From positions 1 through 41,399 of the forward strand of contig CAJUHO010000009.1 in NCBI GenBank assembly GCA_910586195.1: a DNA stretch of 41,399 nucleotides. Direction: 5' to 3'. Below are positions 16,007 through 24,566 of this stretch, one piece after another; position 1 is the first letter of the stretch, and every line of letters begins with the position of its first letter. The stretch is from an uncultured Bacilli bacterium. GTDB taxonomy: Bacteria; Bacillota_I; Bacilli_A; RF39; UBA660. The position numbers and the translations under genes were made by a program. The notes beneath the pieces were generated by a model, which saw only the letters and a program-made list of their open reading frames with translations, made no database searches and was not told the origin of the DNA.

Positions 16007-17659
16007 TTATTTTTTTAAAGTCATAGAATATGGTATTGATATATTTTGATTTTTTACTTGTAGCAATTCATTATAAAAAACTTTTTTATCTTCCTCCATA
16101 AAATCTGGAAATTCATAATTACTTGGCACAGTATAAGTAAGATAACTACTCAACATATCATTTCCATCCGTTTGATACTTGTCACCTAAATAATTTAGAA
16201 AATGAACAAAATTCTTATTCAATAAGAAATTTTCTTGTTCAAGGGAAGTCTCTTTATCATTTGGCATTTGTTGCAATTCAGAAATAGATTGATATGTTTT
16301 ATTCAAATATGCATCAAATAAGTTTATCATACAATAATTATCCTCTATTGTTAATTCATCAGAATGTATTTCGTTCATCATAATTAAATTATGAAAAAAC
16401 AATTTAGACATCTGATTCATAGCCGTTTGATATAAATTTTTAGTACCAACTTCAAAATAATCCTCTTTTAGGTTTTTCTCTTCTAATAATTTATTATAAT
16501 CATCAGGAACATCTAATAAAATATCAAGTGATTTTAGCATTTTACAATTATCCAAAAAATACTCCTCTTTATTCTCTCCATATACAGGGAAATGTTTTAT
16601 AAAGGATATAGGATCATGATATACTAAATCACGTAAAATACTATCTATCTTATAATCATCCTGAAGTCCTAAAACTAGTTGAATGGTTAATAATACTTCA
16701 TCATAATATGTATAACTATCCTGTTCTGCTCCTAATAGTTGTGTACTATAGAGTTCTGCATATATTTCCTCTAAGAATTTATATCGATAACGTTCCAAGC
16801 ACAAGTTATCTAGTTCGACTCTTCCATCGTCATATTTAGGAAAACTTGCAGTAGCAATATGTATACCACTGTTTACTCTTGAAAAATCAGACATTTCATA
16901 ACCATCAATATCCTCACAACTTTTTAGACAAACATGAAAACTCTCATGACAATCAGTGGCAGCCTGATTTAATGGATTTTGTGAAAAATGATTACTAAAA
17001 GCAATAGTGTCTGCATTTGTTGTTGCAAGATCTTCTATATTGGTTTCCCACACAAAACTGTAATCTGTTAACTTACATGCTAATTCTTTTATATCATAGT
17101 CTGGATAATCAAGGCGTAATTGTTGAACAAGACTTTGCATGTTCTTCAACTTTTCTTTAATCTCCTCTAGGGAAAGAGCACTTACATACTGCTTTTCCTG
17201 TTCTTTCAATAAACTATTTTCATAAATTTTATCAGCAAGTAAATCCCATTTAATATCATCCTTTTCATAATCATAATAATAAGTATTAGAATGATTAAAA
17301 ACTTGCGTGTCTTTTAAATTACAATAAGCCTCTGTTGCCGTTTTAGTATTAATCTCTAGAATATCTAAATATTTACTATTGTAAGTACTATCCACTTCCG
17401 CTATTGAAAAATCGCAAATAGATTCTATCATTTGCTTAGTGTTATCTGATAATGATATTTCAGATAAATTGTTATAAATATCATCTAATTCTTTAGTAAC
17501 TACCGCTTTCCCCATTGCTTTTTCTGATGTTATCGCCTCAGTAATTGGCTGTTTTACTACAGTATAATGGTCAAACACACGAGATATTAATAATCCAAGA
17601 GCTCCTAAGCTAAGTGTTATGTTAAAGGCCATTTTCTTTTTATTCTTTTGCTGTTTCAT
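16007..17659 (-). CDS. Membrane-anchored HExxH protein, paralogue 2
   Basis: A 550-residue paralogue of the next gene downstream. It shows an N-terminal basic plus hydrophobic anchor (about residues 11-28), then helical repeats of conserved phrases (KYLDILEINTKTATEAY, DDIKWDLLADKIYENSL). HESFH lies at residues 238-242 followed by CLKSC, and LEEIYAELYS at 296-305. Shared C-terminal blocks include YHDPISFIKHFPVYGE and NCKMLKSLDILL. Conservation of HExxH, of the Glu 55 residues later and of the nearby cysteines, against an otherwise diverged background, argues for a zinc site under selection. It is the first gene of the pair, with a clear promoter and no other gene between. Function unknown. Confidence 0.8.
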   Translation of the reverse strand: MKQQKNKKKMAFNITLSLGALGLLISRVFDHYTVVKQPITEAITSEKAMGKAVVTKELDDIYNNLSEISLSDNTKQMIESICDFSIAEVDSTYNSKYLDILEINTKTATEAYCNLKDTQVFNHSNTYYYDYEKDDIKWDLLADKIYENSLLKEQEKQYVSALSLEEIKEKLKNMQSLVQQLRLDYPDYDIKELACKLTDYSFVWETNIEDLATTNADTIAFSNHFSQNPLNQAATDCHESFHVCLKSCEDIDGYEMSDFSRVNSGIHIATASFPKYDDGRVELDNLCLERYRYKFLEEIYAELYSTQLLGAEQDSYTYYDEVLLTIQLVLGLQDDYKIDSILRDLVYHDPISFIKHFPVYGENKEEYFLDNCKMLKSLDILLDVPDDYNKLLEEKNLKEDYFEVGTKNLYQTAMNQMSKLFFHNLIMMNEIHSDELTIEDNYCMINLFDAYLNKTYQSISELQQMPNDKETSLEQENFLLNKNFVHFLNYLGDKYQTDGNDMLSSYLTYTVPSNYEFPDFMEEDKKVFYNELLQVKNQNISIPYSMTLKK

Positions 17660-17682
17660 ATTTATCCCCTCAATAAGAGCAT

Positions 17683-17711
17683 AGTATACTACAAACTTGT
17701 CAAAAAATCAA
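17683..17711 (-). promoter_or_regulatory. Promoter for the HExxH gene pair
   Basis: Minus-strand TTGATT (plus 17706-17711), a 17-base spacer and TATACT (plus 17683-17688), about 25 bases before the start of the first paralogue. Confidence 0.7.
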
Positions 17712-17800
17712 GAAAAATAAAATTCATAAGATTCCATATATGGTTCTTGTCGTTGATGCCCCTGTTCCTTACTGCAACCTACTATAGAATTTTTATTCAT
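17708..17800 (-). CDS. Possible 30-residue small ORF
   Basis: An ATG at 17800 has a GAGG ribosome-binding-site-like element about seven bases upstream and opens 30 codons, starting MNKNSIVGCSKEQGH and ending YEFYFS. It lies between the tex terminator and the HExxH pair, and its end overlaps the -35 of that pair. No similarity is recognised. Such a short frame can arise by chance, so this is only a candidate. It is the main content of the 220-base interval apart from promoter and terminator. Confidence 0.25.
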   Translation of the reverse strand: MNKNSIVGCSKEQGHQRQEPYMESYEFYFS

Positions 17801-17846
17801 ATATTCCTCTTTTTCAGCACCATGATAATTCTTATTACTACTATAT

Positions 17847-17872
17847 AAAAAAACGCAAGATTGCGTTTTCAA
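17847..17872 (-). terminator. Terminator of tex
   Basis: Minus-strand stem AAAACGCAA/TTGCGTTTT with a short loop followed by TTT, just after the tex stop. Nearly the same stem as the pyk terminator. Confidence 0.8.
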
Positions 17873-17878
17873 AAACTT

Positions 17879-20026
17879 TTATATTATTGGCAACAAACTT
17901 AAACTTACCTTGCCCTTTTCAACGGACACCTCATCTACATAACATTCTACAATATCTCCTACACTAAACAAATCAGATGGATGTTTAATAAAATCCTTAC
18001 TAAGTTTTGAAATATGGGCAAGTCCATCATCATGAAGACCAATATCAATAAATAATCCAAAATCTACTACATTACGAACTGTCCCTTGCAATTTTTCACC
18101 AACATGTAAATCCTCAATATGTAAAATATCACTACGTAATAAAGGTTTAGGCATAATATCTCTAGGATCCCTTTCAGGAGAGATTAAAGCATCAATAATA
18201 TCCTTTAATGTATACTCGTCAACTGCTAATTCTTTACTCATTGACGTAATATCAATGTTTAAGGATTGCTTTAATATATCCGTACCAATATCATTCAATG
18301 AAAATCCTAATTTTTCTAAAAGCTTTTCTGTAATATCATAACTCTCTGGATGGATTGCTGTTCTATCTAGTGGATTTTCTCCACCTATAATTCGAATGAA
18401 ACCAATCGATTGTTCATAAACCTTCGGTGTCATTCCTTTCAGCTTTTTCACTTCTTCCCTACTTACAAACTTTCCTAATTTATCACGTGTTGAAAGAATT
18501 TCATCAATTGCTTTTTTAGTTAGTCCTGATACATAAGTAAGAAGGGACCGACTTGCTGTATTAATATTTACCCCTACCGAATTAACGGCCTTTGTCACAA
18601 CGAAATTTAAAGATTCATCTAGCTTTTTAGGAGTTACATCATGTTGATATAATCCTACTCCTATACTTTTAGGATCAATTTTTACAAGTTCTGAAAGACT
18701 ATCTTGTAAACGTCTTCCTATACTAATGGCGCTACGCTTTTCAACTGTCAAATCTGGAAACTCCTCAATCGCAAGTTTCGATGCTGAATAGACTGAAGCA
18801 CCTGCTTCATTCACAATAACATATTCCACTGCTCGCTTAGCTTCTTTAATAGTCTGTGCAATAAAAGCCTCACTTTCACGAGATGCTGTACCATTTCCGA
18901 TAGCGATAATATCAACGCAATACTTCTCGATTAACTCCAATACCTTTTTCTTTGATTCCTCAATCTTATTATGAGGTTCTGTTGGATAAATAACAGCAAT
19001 TTCTAACGGTTTGCCTGTTTTATCTAATACTGCTAATTTGCATCCTGTACGGAAGGCAGGATCGTATCCCAATACTACCTTTTCTTTCATTGGTGGAGTT
19101 AATAATAAATGCTCTACATTATTAGAAAAATTATGAATAGACACCTCTTCTGCCTTCTCTTTTAACTCACTGCGAATTTCCCGCTCGACACTAGGTAAAA
19201 TCAAACGTTTTAAAGAATCAGTAATACTCGATTTTACAATATCTACTACAAATGACTTATCGTTTTTTATTAATTTTTTCTCTAAAAAACTAATAATTTC
19301 TTCTATATTATAATCAATGGAAACAGAAATCACACCCTCCTTTTCAGCACGATTAATTGCCATAATTCGGTGAGGTTTAATATATTTTACTAATTCATTA
19401 TATTCATAATACATTTCATAGATCTGATTCTCATCTTCTGCCTTCTTTTTTTTCTTTGTAAGAATAGTACCATTCTTATAAATAAAGCTACGAATAAATT
19501 TACGATAACTAGCATTATCACTAATCCATTCGCTAATAATATAAGAAGCATGCATAACAGCATCATCAATATTTGTTACTTTATCTGTAATATATGGTGT
19601 AGCAAGAGAGGTAATATCCCCATTTATTGGAAAAGCCATAATCTTTTTAGCAAGTGGTTCAAGACCTAAAGCAATTGCTTCTGTTGCTTTGGTTTTTTTC
19701 TTTTCTTTATATGGTCTATATAAATCTTCCACCTCTACTAATTTATTACAAGATAAAATACTCTTCTGCAATTCCTCTGTAAGCATGCCTTTCTCATCGA
19801 TTAATCTTATTACATCTTCTTTTCTTTTCAATAAATTATTTTGATATTCATAAACATCATTAATTTTACGAATCATCTCTTCATCTAAAGCCCCTGTTGC
19901 TTCTTTTCTATATCGTGCAATGAAAGGGACTGTATTTCCATCACTTAATAAGGTTAAAACCGTCATTATCTGTTTTTCACTTATATTTAAATCATTTGCA
20001 ATTTCTTTTATAATCATCTCATTCAT
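17879..20026 (-). CDS. tex: Tex family S1 RNA-binding protein
   Basis: Tex/YdcI-type nucleic-acid-binding protein of 715 residues, close to the usual length. Domains in order: N-terminal helical Tex domain with GNTVPFIARYRKEATGALDE (about 30-49), a YqgF/RNase H-like domain (VLGYDPAFRTGCKLAVLD), a helix-hairpin-helix region (NINTASRSLLTYVSGLT, then LKGMTPKVYEQSIGFIRI), and a C-terminal S1 domain (GTVRNVVDFGLFIDIGLHDDGLAHISKLS). Tex proteins bind RNA and affect transcription and ribosome function; the exact role is not settled. The ATG is preceded by GGAGG at seven bases. Single gene with its own terminator. Confidence 0.96.
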   Translation of the reverse strand: MNEMIIKEIANDLNISEKQIMTVLTLLSDGNTVPFIARYRKEATGALDEEMIRKINDVYEYQNNLLKRKEDVIRLIDEKGMLTEELQKSILSCNKLVEVEDLYRPYKEKKKTKATEAIALGLEPLAKKIMAFPINGDITSLATPYITDKVTNIDDAVMHASYIISEWISDNASYRKFIRSFIYKNGTILTKKKKKAEDENQIYEMYYEYNELVKYIKPHRIMAINRAEKEGVISVSIDYNIEEIISFLEKKLIKNDKSFVVDIVKSSITDSLKRLILPSVEREIRSELKEKAEEVSIHNFSNNVEHLLLTPPMKEKVVLGYDPAFRTGCKLAVLDKTGKPLEIAVIYPTEPHNKIEESKKKVLELIEKYCVDIIAIGNGTASRESEAFIAQTIKEAKRAVEYVIVNEAGASVYSASKLAIEEFPDLTVEKRSAISIGRRLQDSLSELVKIDPKSIGVGLYQHDVTPKKLDESLNFVVTKAVNSVGVNINTASRSLLTYVSGLTKKAIDEILSTRDKLGKFVSREEVKKLKGMTPKVYEQSIGFIRIIGGENPLDRTAIHPESYDITEKLLEKLGFSLNDIGTDILKQSLNIDITSMSKELAVDEYTLKDIIDALISPERDPRDIMPKPLLRSDILHIEDLHVGEKLQGTVRNVVDFGLFIDIGLHDDGLAHISKLSKDFIKHPSDLFSVGDIVECYVDEVSVEKGKVSLSLLPII

Positions 20027-20145
20027 AATACATCCTCCAATAATATCTTAGCAAAATCTAAAAAGGAAAAAAAGGATTGACTTTTTACAATATATCTTTT
20101 CCTATTATCAATATCCTAGTAATTTATTACAATTAATGAAAACTG

Positions 20146-20967
20146 TTATTTTTGACAATGTGGACAAAAATAAGTACCTCTTCCTCCTATTTGAATCTTC
20201 TCTATTTTGCAACCACATTCTATACATTTCTCGTTTTCTTTTCCGTGTACTAGCAATTCATTTTGAAAAAGTCCGTGTACACCTTCACTCGATGTAAAAC
20301 TTTTAATAGTAGTTCCTCCCAATTTAATCGCTTTTTCCATAACAATTTTTGTATTGGAAATAACATTGTCACATTCACTCTTAGTAATTTTATTTGACTT
20401 TCTTTTAGGATTAATATGACTCAAAAATAATATTTCATCATCATAAATATTACCAATCCCCGCAATGATAGATTGATCTAATAAAGCAGTCTTAATAGGA
20501 ACTGTTTTTCCATGTAGTTTTTGATACAAATAATCCCTCGTTAAATTATTATCATTATACTCATACCCTAATGCAGAAAGTGGTAAAACCTGATATGCAA
20601 ATTCTTTATCTAACAAATGCATTTTTCCAAATTTTCGCACATCGTGAAAACGAAATTCTTCTTTTTCATCTAGTATAAATACAACGTGTTCATGTTTTCC
20701 TCTCTCATCACCAGTTTTGCGAAAAAAGAATTTACCTTCCATTCGTAAATGAATCAATAACACCTTTGTAGTAAGGAAGAAAACAAGCCACTTTCCTCTT
20801 GTCGTAATATCCTCAATTTTTTCTCCCACTATACCCTTGATAAACTTTTCAACACTAGGTTCTGAAATAATGTTATTCCAATAAACTTGACAATCTGTGA
20901 TTGTTTTACCAATTAATCTTTTCTCCAAACTCCTTGCCACCGTTAATACTTCTGGTTTTTCAGGCAT
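20146..20967 (-). CDS. mutM: Formamidopyrimidine-DNA glycosylase
   Basis: Base-excision repair enzyme that removes oxidised purines such as 8-oxoguanine and nicks the abasic site. The N-terminus is MPEKPEVLTVARSLE: after removal of Met, Pro2 is the catalytic nucleophile and Glu3 the acid. The usual MPELPEV has Lys for Leu at the fourth position here. The beta-hairpin lysine (TRGKWLVFFL), the helix-two-turn-helix with DQSIIAGIGNIYDDEILF, and the C-terminal zinc finger CIECGC...CPHC with GGRGTYF are all present. Length, 273 residues, is normal. It starts 15 bases after polA, the polA-mutM order also found in Bacillus, so the two are cotranscribed. Confidence 0.96.
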   Translation of the reverse strand: MPEKPEVLTVARSLEKRLIGKTITDCQVYWNNIISEPSVEKFIKGIVGEKIEDITTRGKWLVFFLTTKVLLIHLRMEGKFFFRKTGDERGKHEHVVFILDEKEEFRFHDVRKFGKMHLLDKEFAYQVLPLSALGYEYNDNNLTRDYLYQKLHGKTVPIKTALLDQSIIAGIGNIYDDEILFLSHINPKRKSNKITKSECDNVISNTKIVMEKAIKLGGTTIKSFTSSEGVHGLFQNELLVHGKENEKCIECGCKIEKIQIGGRGTYFCPHCQK

Positions 20968-20982
20968 AACTTCACCCCCATA

Positions 20983-23586
20983 TTATTTTGTTTCATACCA
21001 ATCTTTACCAATTTCTATCTCAACTGAAAGCGGTACCTGTAATTTTACAACATTTTCCATAATATCTTTTACAATTGTTCTAACTTCCTCAAGTTCATCT
21101 TCTAATACATTAAATACCAATTCATCGTGCACCTGAATTAACATTTTACTTTTCAAATTTCGCTTTTTAAACTCTTGAAAAATTTCAACCATTGCTTTTT
21201 TTAAGATATCAGCAGCACTTCCCTGAATAGGAGTGTTAAGGGCCATTCTTTCACCTGCAGAACGAATCATATAATTTTTATTTTTCAACTCTTCTATTAC
21301 CCGTTTACGGTTCATAATGGTTCTAACATACCCCTTCTCATAAGCATTTTCTTTTTCCTTTTCCATATATTCTCGAATTCCTGGATATGTATCTAAATAA
21401 TTATCAATAAATTGTTTTGCTTGCTTAAAATCGATATTTAAATCTTCACTTAAACCAAAGCTACTAATACCATAAAGAATACCAAAATTAACTGCTTTTG
21501 CAGCACGACGTTTATCTTTTGTAACTTCCTCTATTCCAATATGAAATATATCAGCAGCCGTTTTAGTATGAATATCTACACCATGATTAAAAGCGTCAAT
21601 TAAATTACTAGCATCAGAAAGAGAAGCAAAAATACGAAGCTCTACTTGTGAATAATCACTAGAGAGTAAATAAGATTTTTCATCTGCAACAAAAGCTTTT
21701 CGAATCATTTTTGCATATTCATCACGTGCTGGAATATTTTGCAAATTGGGGCTAACGCTAGAAAGTCTCCCTGTTCTAGTTAATGTTTGATTAAACACTG
21801 TATGAATTCTACCATCTTCTCTTATTTCATCCTTAAGTCCCACTGCATAATTGGTATATAGTTTAGCTAAAGTTCGATACTCCAACACTTTTCCTACAAT
21901 AGGATGATAATCAACTAATTTATCTAATATTTCCTTATTAGTTGAGTAACTATTGTTTTTTACTTTTTTAGGATAAGGAAGTTCTAATTTTACAAATAAT
22001 ATTTCTGCTAATTGTTTAGGTGATAAAATATTAAACTTTTCTTTCGCATCCCGAAAAATATCTTCTGCTAGCAAATCTATTTTTTCCTTCAATTCTTCTG
22101 CTATATTCTCTAAATAAGTTGAATTTACCTTTATACCTGTTATTTCCATATCAGCAAGCACTTCTGCCAAAGGCATCTCTATCTCATAAAACAACTCTTC
22201 CTCCTCATTTTCTGATAACTCGGTCAATAATTTTTCCTTCGTTTCATAGATGATTCTAGCCTTTTCAACCACTAGTTTTCCTAAGGATTTTTCATCGATT
22301 TCTTTAGGTCTTTTATCCGTTCCATAACTATCTTCATAAGAAGGAATCTCATAATCTAACGTTTTAGCAACAAAGCTAATATCATCCTTTACCACATAAT
22401 CTAATAAATAAGCCGCAATCATCATATCATAAGAAACGTGATTTAAAGAAACACCATAATTGTCTAGAACAACAATGCTCTTTTTTAAGTCATATGTATA
22501 TTTTTCAGACATGCTATTCAATATATTCTGACATTGAAATAACTTTTCTTTATTAATGAAATAGCCATTCTTACCATCATAGAATCCAATGGCCAATAGT
22601 TCTGATTTGCTATAATTTGTTCCTTGTACCTCAATATAAAACGAAAAATCATGATTTGTATCCAGCTCATCAATTGACAAAATAGGAACCTCTATTTGTT
22701 TTTTTTCTACTTTTTCTTCTTCTCTAACATTAAGCTTTCGAAGCAAGGATTGAAATTCATATTCCTCTAATTTTTCAATAAACTTTCTTCGATTCATTCC
22801 ATGATATTTTAAATCTTCTAACTTAAAATCTATTGGCACTTCCCTATAAATAGTGGCTAGATCGTAACTCATATAAGCGTTTTCTTTATCCACTTCTAAT
22901 TTTTCTTTCGTTTTTCCTTTAATTTCATCAAGATGACTATATAAGTTATCTAAATTATCATATTTAGATAATAACTGAATAGCTGTCTTTTCTCCAATTC
23001 CCTTAACACCAGGAATATGATCACTAGCATCTCCCATCAATGCTTTCAAATCAATCATACGAATTGGTTCTACTTGATATGTTTTAAAAAACTCATCACG
23101 ATTCATTCGAATAAAGCCACTTTGTTTTAGTAATTTTACATCTACGTCATCGCTAATTAATTGTAATAAATCTTTATCACTACTAATAATTGTTGCAATA
23201 AAATCATCTGCTATATCAACTTCCCTAGCTAATGTACCAATGATATCATCTGCTTCATAATTTTCAATTTCATAGTAATATATCCCCATAGCATCTAATA
23301 CTTTCTTAGCCTCAGGAAATTGTAATCTAAGCTCATCTGGCATTTCCTGTCTACCAGCCTTATAAGAGTCATACTTATCATGTCTAAAAGTTTTTCCTTT
23401 ATCAAAAGCAACCATAATATAGTTGGGATTTTCTTCCTCAATAATTTTATTCATCATATTAATAAATCCATATAAAGCATTTGTTGGAAATCCTTTTGAG
23501 TTTTTCATAATTACACCGTTATAAGCAGTGGCATAATAACTACGAAACAACAAATTATTCCCATCTACTAAAATCACTTTATTCAT
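20983..23586 (-). CDS. polA: DNA polymerase I
   Basis: Repair and Okazaki-fragment polymerase, 867 residues. The N-terminal 5' nuclease domain (about 1-290) begins KVILVDGNNLLFRSYYA and has ENYEADDIIGTLA and GVKGIGEKTA. The middle domain corresponds to the 3'-5' exonuclease but lacks the acidic DxE motif (FYIEVQG instead), so proofreading is probably inactive, as in Bacillus and Thermus enzymes. The family A polymerase domain contains motif A SSDYSQVELRIFASLSD, motif B KRRAAKAVNFGILYG and motif C VHDELVF. It lies 50 bases after a small LexA-associated gene and 15 before mutM. A candidate internal promoter (TGTTATAAT) sits just before its start. Confidence 0.97.
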   Translation of the reverse strand: MNKVILVDGNNLLFRSYYATAYNGVIMKNSKGFPTNALYGFINMMNKIIEEENPNYIMVAFDKGKTFRHDKYDSYKAGRQEMPDELRLQFPEAKKVLDAMGIYYYEIENYEADDIIGTLAREVDIADDFIATIISSDKDLLQLISDDVDVKLLKQSGFIRMNRDEFFKTYQVEPIRMIDLKALMGDASDHIPGVKGIGEKTAIQLLSKYDNLDNLYSHLDEIKGKTKEKLEVDKENAYMSYDLATIYREVPIDFKLEDLKYHGMNRRKFIEKLEEYEFQSLLRKLNVREEEKVEKKQIEVPILSIDELDTNHDFSFYIEVQGTNYSKSELLAIGFYDGKNGYFINKEKLFQCQNILNSMSEKYTYDLKKSIVVLDNYGVSLNHVSYDMMIAAYLLDYVVKDDISFVAKTLDYEIPSYEDSYGTDKRPKEIDEKSLGKLVVEKARIIYETKEKLLTELSENEEEELFYEIEMPLAEVLADMEITGIKVNSTYLENIAEELKEKIDLLAEDIFRDAKEKFNILSPKQLAEILFVKLELPYPKKVKNNSYSTNKEILDKLVDYHPIVGKVLEYRTLAKLYTNYAVGLKDEIREDGRIHTVFNQTLTRTGRLSSVSPNLQNIPARDEYAKMIRKAFVADEKSYLLSSDYSQVELRIFASLSDASNLIDAFNHGVDIHTKTAADIFHIGIEEVTKDKRRAAKAVNFGILYGISSFGLSEDLNIDFKQAKQFIDNYLDTYPGIREYMEKEKENAYEKGYVRTIMNRKRVIEELKNKNYMIRSAGERMALNTPIQGSAADILKKAMVEIFQEFKKRNLKSKMLIQVHDELVFNVLEDELEEVRTIVKDIMENVVKLQVPLSVEIEIGKDWYETK

Positions 23587-23602
23587 TTTTCATCACCTAT
23601 AA

Positions 23603-23608
23603 TTATTA
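23603..23608 (-). promoter_or_regulatory. Candidate extended -10 upstream of polA
   Basis: Minus-strand TGTTATAAT lies about 17 bases before the polA ATG, with no good -35. If real, it gives polA and mutM a basal transcript independent of the SOS-type promoter further upstream. Confidence 0.4.
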
Positions 23609-23636
23609 TAACATGCCTATAAAAAATCTCTTAATA

Positions 23637-23783
23637 CTATTTTTCAAAAATAGCAACTTGCCTTTCCTCCTGTAAAAAAGAAGCCTCTAGTCTTTCTACT
23701 CTATCTGCCATTACAAATGTACAAATTATAGCAACAGAATATATTAAAGTAACGCCAATCCCCATTTTTATAATTTTTTTCAT
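23637..23783 (-). CDS. Small single-span membrane protein divergent from lexA, candidate SOS division inhibitor
   Basis: A 48-residue protein (50 if an upstream ATG at 23789 is used). The ATG at 23783 is preferred because GGAG lies eight bases upstream. A basic start (KKIIKMG) is followed by a hydrophobic span of about 18 residues (IGVTLIYSVAIICTFVMA) and a charged tail with RVERLEASFLQEERQ. Its promoter is a perfect TTGACA-17-TATAAT, with a LexA-box-like site inside the spacer, and it diverges from lexA. Bacillus yneA, an SOS-induced membrane division inhibitor, has the same divergent position, although YneA is longer and carries LysM. A YneA/SidA-like role is inference from location, promoter and topology, not similarity. 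Confidence 0.75.
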   Translation of the reverse strand: MKKIIKMGIGVTLIYSVAIICTFVMADRVERLEASFLQEERQVAIFEK

Positions 23784-23812
23784 ATTCATCTCTCCTTTCA
23801 CATCATACTCCA

Positions 23813-23841
23813 ATTATACAGCATACATTTGTTCGTGTCAA
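23813..23841 (-). promoter_or_regulatory. Consensus promoter of the small membrane protein gene
   Basis: Minus-strand TTGACA (plus 23836-23841), exactly 17 bases of spacer and TATAAT (plus 23813-23818), a perfect sigma-A promoter. A LexA-box-like site fills the spacer, so a bound repressor would block it. Confidence 0.85.
23822..23835. promoter_or_regulatory. Candidate LexA box 1
   Basis: Minus strand reads CGAACAAATGTATG, which matches the Gram-positive SOS box CGAACRNRYGTTCG in the left half-site and the GT of the right half. It overlaps the spacer of the small-gene promoter. Confidence 0.65.
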
Positions 23842-23850
23842 TTATGTTTT

Positions 23851-23864
23851 AAAACATTTGTTTG
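23851..23864. promoter_or_regulatory. Candidate LexA box 2
   Basis: Minus strand reads CAAACAAATGTTTT, sharing AACAAATGT with box 1 and being more symmetric. Its end overlaps the lexA -35 (23862-23867), which fits autorepression. The two box starts are 29 bases apart. Confidence 0.65.
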
Positions 23865-23890
23865 ACAATTGACATCTTTTATGATAAGAT
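23862..23890 (+). promoter_or_regulatory. Promoter of lexA
   Basis: TTGACA (23862-23867), a 17-base spacer and TAAGAT (23885-23890), about 20 bases before the lexA start. Confidence 0.8.
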
Positions 23891-23911
23891 GAAATCATCA
23901 AGGAGGAAAAG

Positions 23912-24529
23912 ATGGAAAAACTTACAAATAGACAAAATTTTATTCTGCAAATTATTAAAGAACTAATTGCTAAGAATGGATATCCACCTACTGTAAGAGA
24001 AATCGGAGAAAAAGCATCTCTTCATTCTCCCGCAACGATTCATTTTCATTTAACAAAGTTAGAGGAAAAAGGATATATTAAAAAAGGAAACAGCAAAAAT
24101 CGAACAATTGAGGTATTAGTCCCAAATGAGTTCATAGAGAAAAAGGAAGATATTGTAGAAGTTCCACTTCTTGGAAAAGTAACAGCGGGTACCCCAATTG
24201 AAGCAATTGAAATGCCCAATGAATTTTTTTCATTACCTGCCAACCTAATTCCAGCTAAAAAAGATGTTTTTACATTAAAAGTATCTGGTGAATCTATGAT
24301 TAATGTAGGCATTTATGATGGTGATATTTTAATTGTAAAACGTCAAAACACAGCACATAATGGAGAGACTGTAGTTGCGATGAACGAAGCTAATGAGGCT
24401 ACGGTAAAAACCTTCTATAAAGAAAATGGTCATTTCCGACTACAGCCAGAAAATGATACCATGGAACCTATTATTCTAGATAAAGTAACTATTTTAGGTA
24501 TTGCTATTGGCCTATATCGTAAATTTTAA
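23912..24529 (+). CDS. lexA: SOS repressor LexA
   Basis: Repressor of the DNA-damage response, cleaved itself when RecA is activated. The N-terminal winged helix covers about residues 1-68 (NGYPPTVREIGEKASLHSPA is the recognition region). The S24 peptidase domain follows with the Ala92-Gly93 cleavage site (VTAGTP), catalytic Ser128 (SGESMI) and Lys166 (ATVKTF). Length, 205 residues, equals the Bacillus protein. AAGGAGG lies six to seven bases before the ATG. It is transcribed divergently from the small membrane protein gene and shares its operator region; a terminator follows directly. Confidence 0.97.
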   Translation: MEKLTNRQNFILQIIKELIAKNGYPPTVREIGEKASLHSPATIHFHLTKLEEKGYIKKGNSKNRTIEVLVPNEFIEKKEDIVEVPLLGKVTAGTPIEAIEMPNEFFSLPANLIPAKKDVFTLKVSGESMINVGIYDGDILIVKRQNTAHNGETVVAMNEANEATVKTFYKENGHFRLQPENDTMEPIILDKVTILGIAIGLYRKF

Positions 24530-24566
24530 AAAAAGATTTTACATCTCATTTTGTAAAATCTTTTTT
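24530..24566. terminator. Bidirectional terminator between lexA and tcdA
   Basis: Inverted repeat AAAAAAGATTTTAC/GTAAAATCTTTTTT with a ten-base loop gives a T run in both directions. It overlaps the last codons of the convergent tcdA gene. Confidence 0.85.

Noticed and set aside
17648..17848. Plus-strand open frame, 66 codons, hydrophobic
   Set aside because: No ribosome binding site, and it covers the minus-strand promoter of the HExxH pair and the tex terminator; hydrophobicity comes from T-rich sequence.
20983..23586. Proofreading activity of DNA polymerase I
   Set aside because: The exonuclease-like domain lacks the DxE metal-binding motif, so no proofreading role was annotated.
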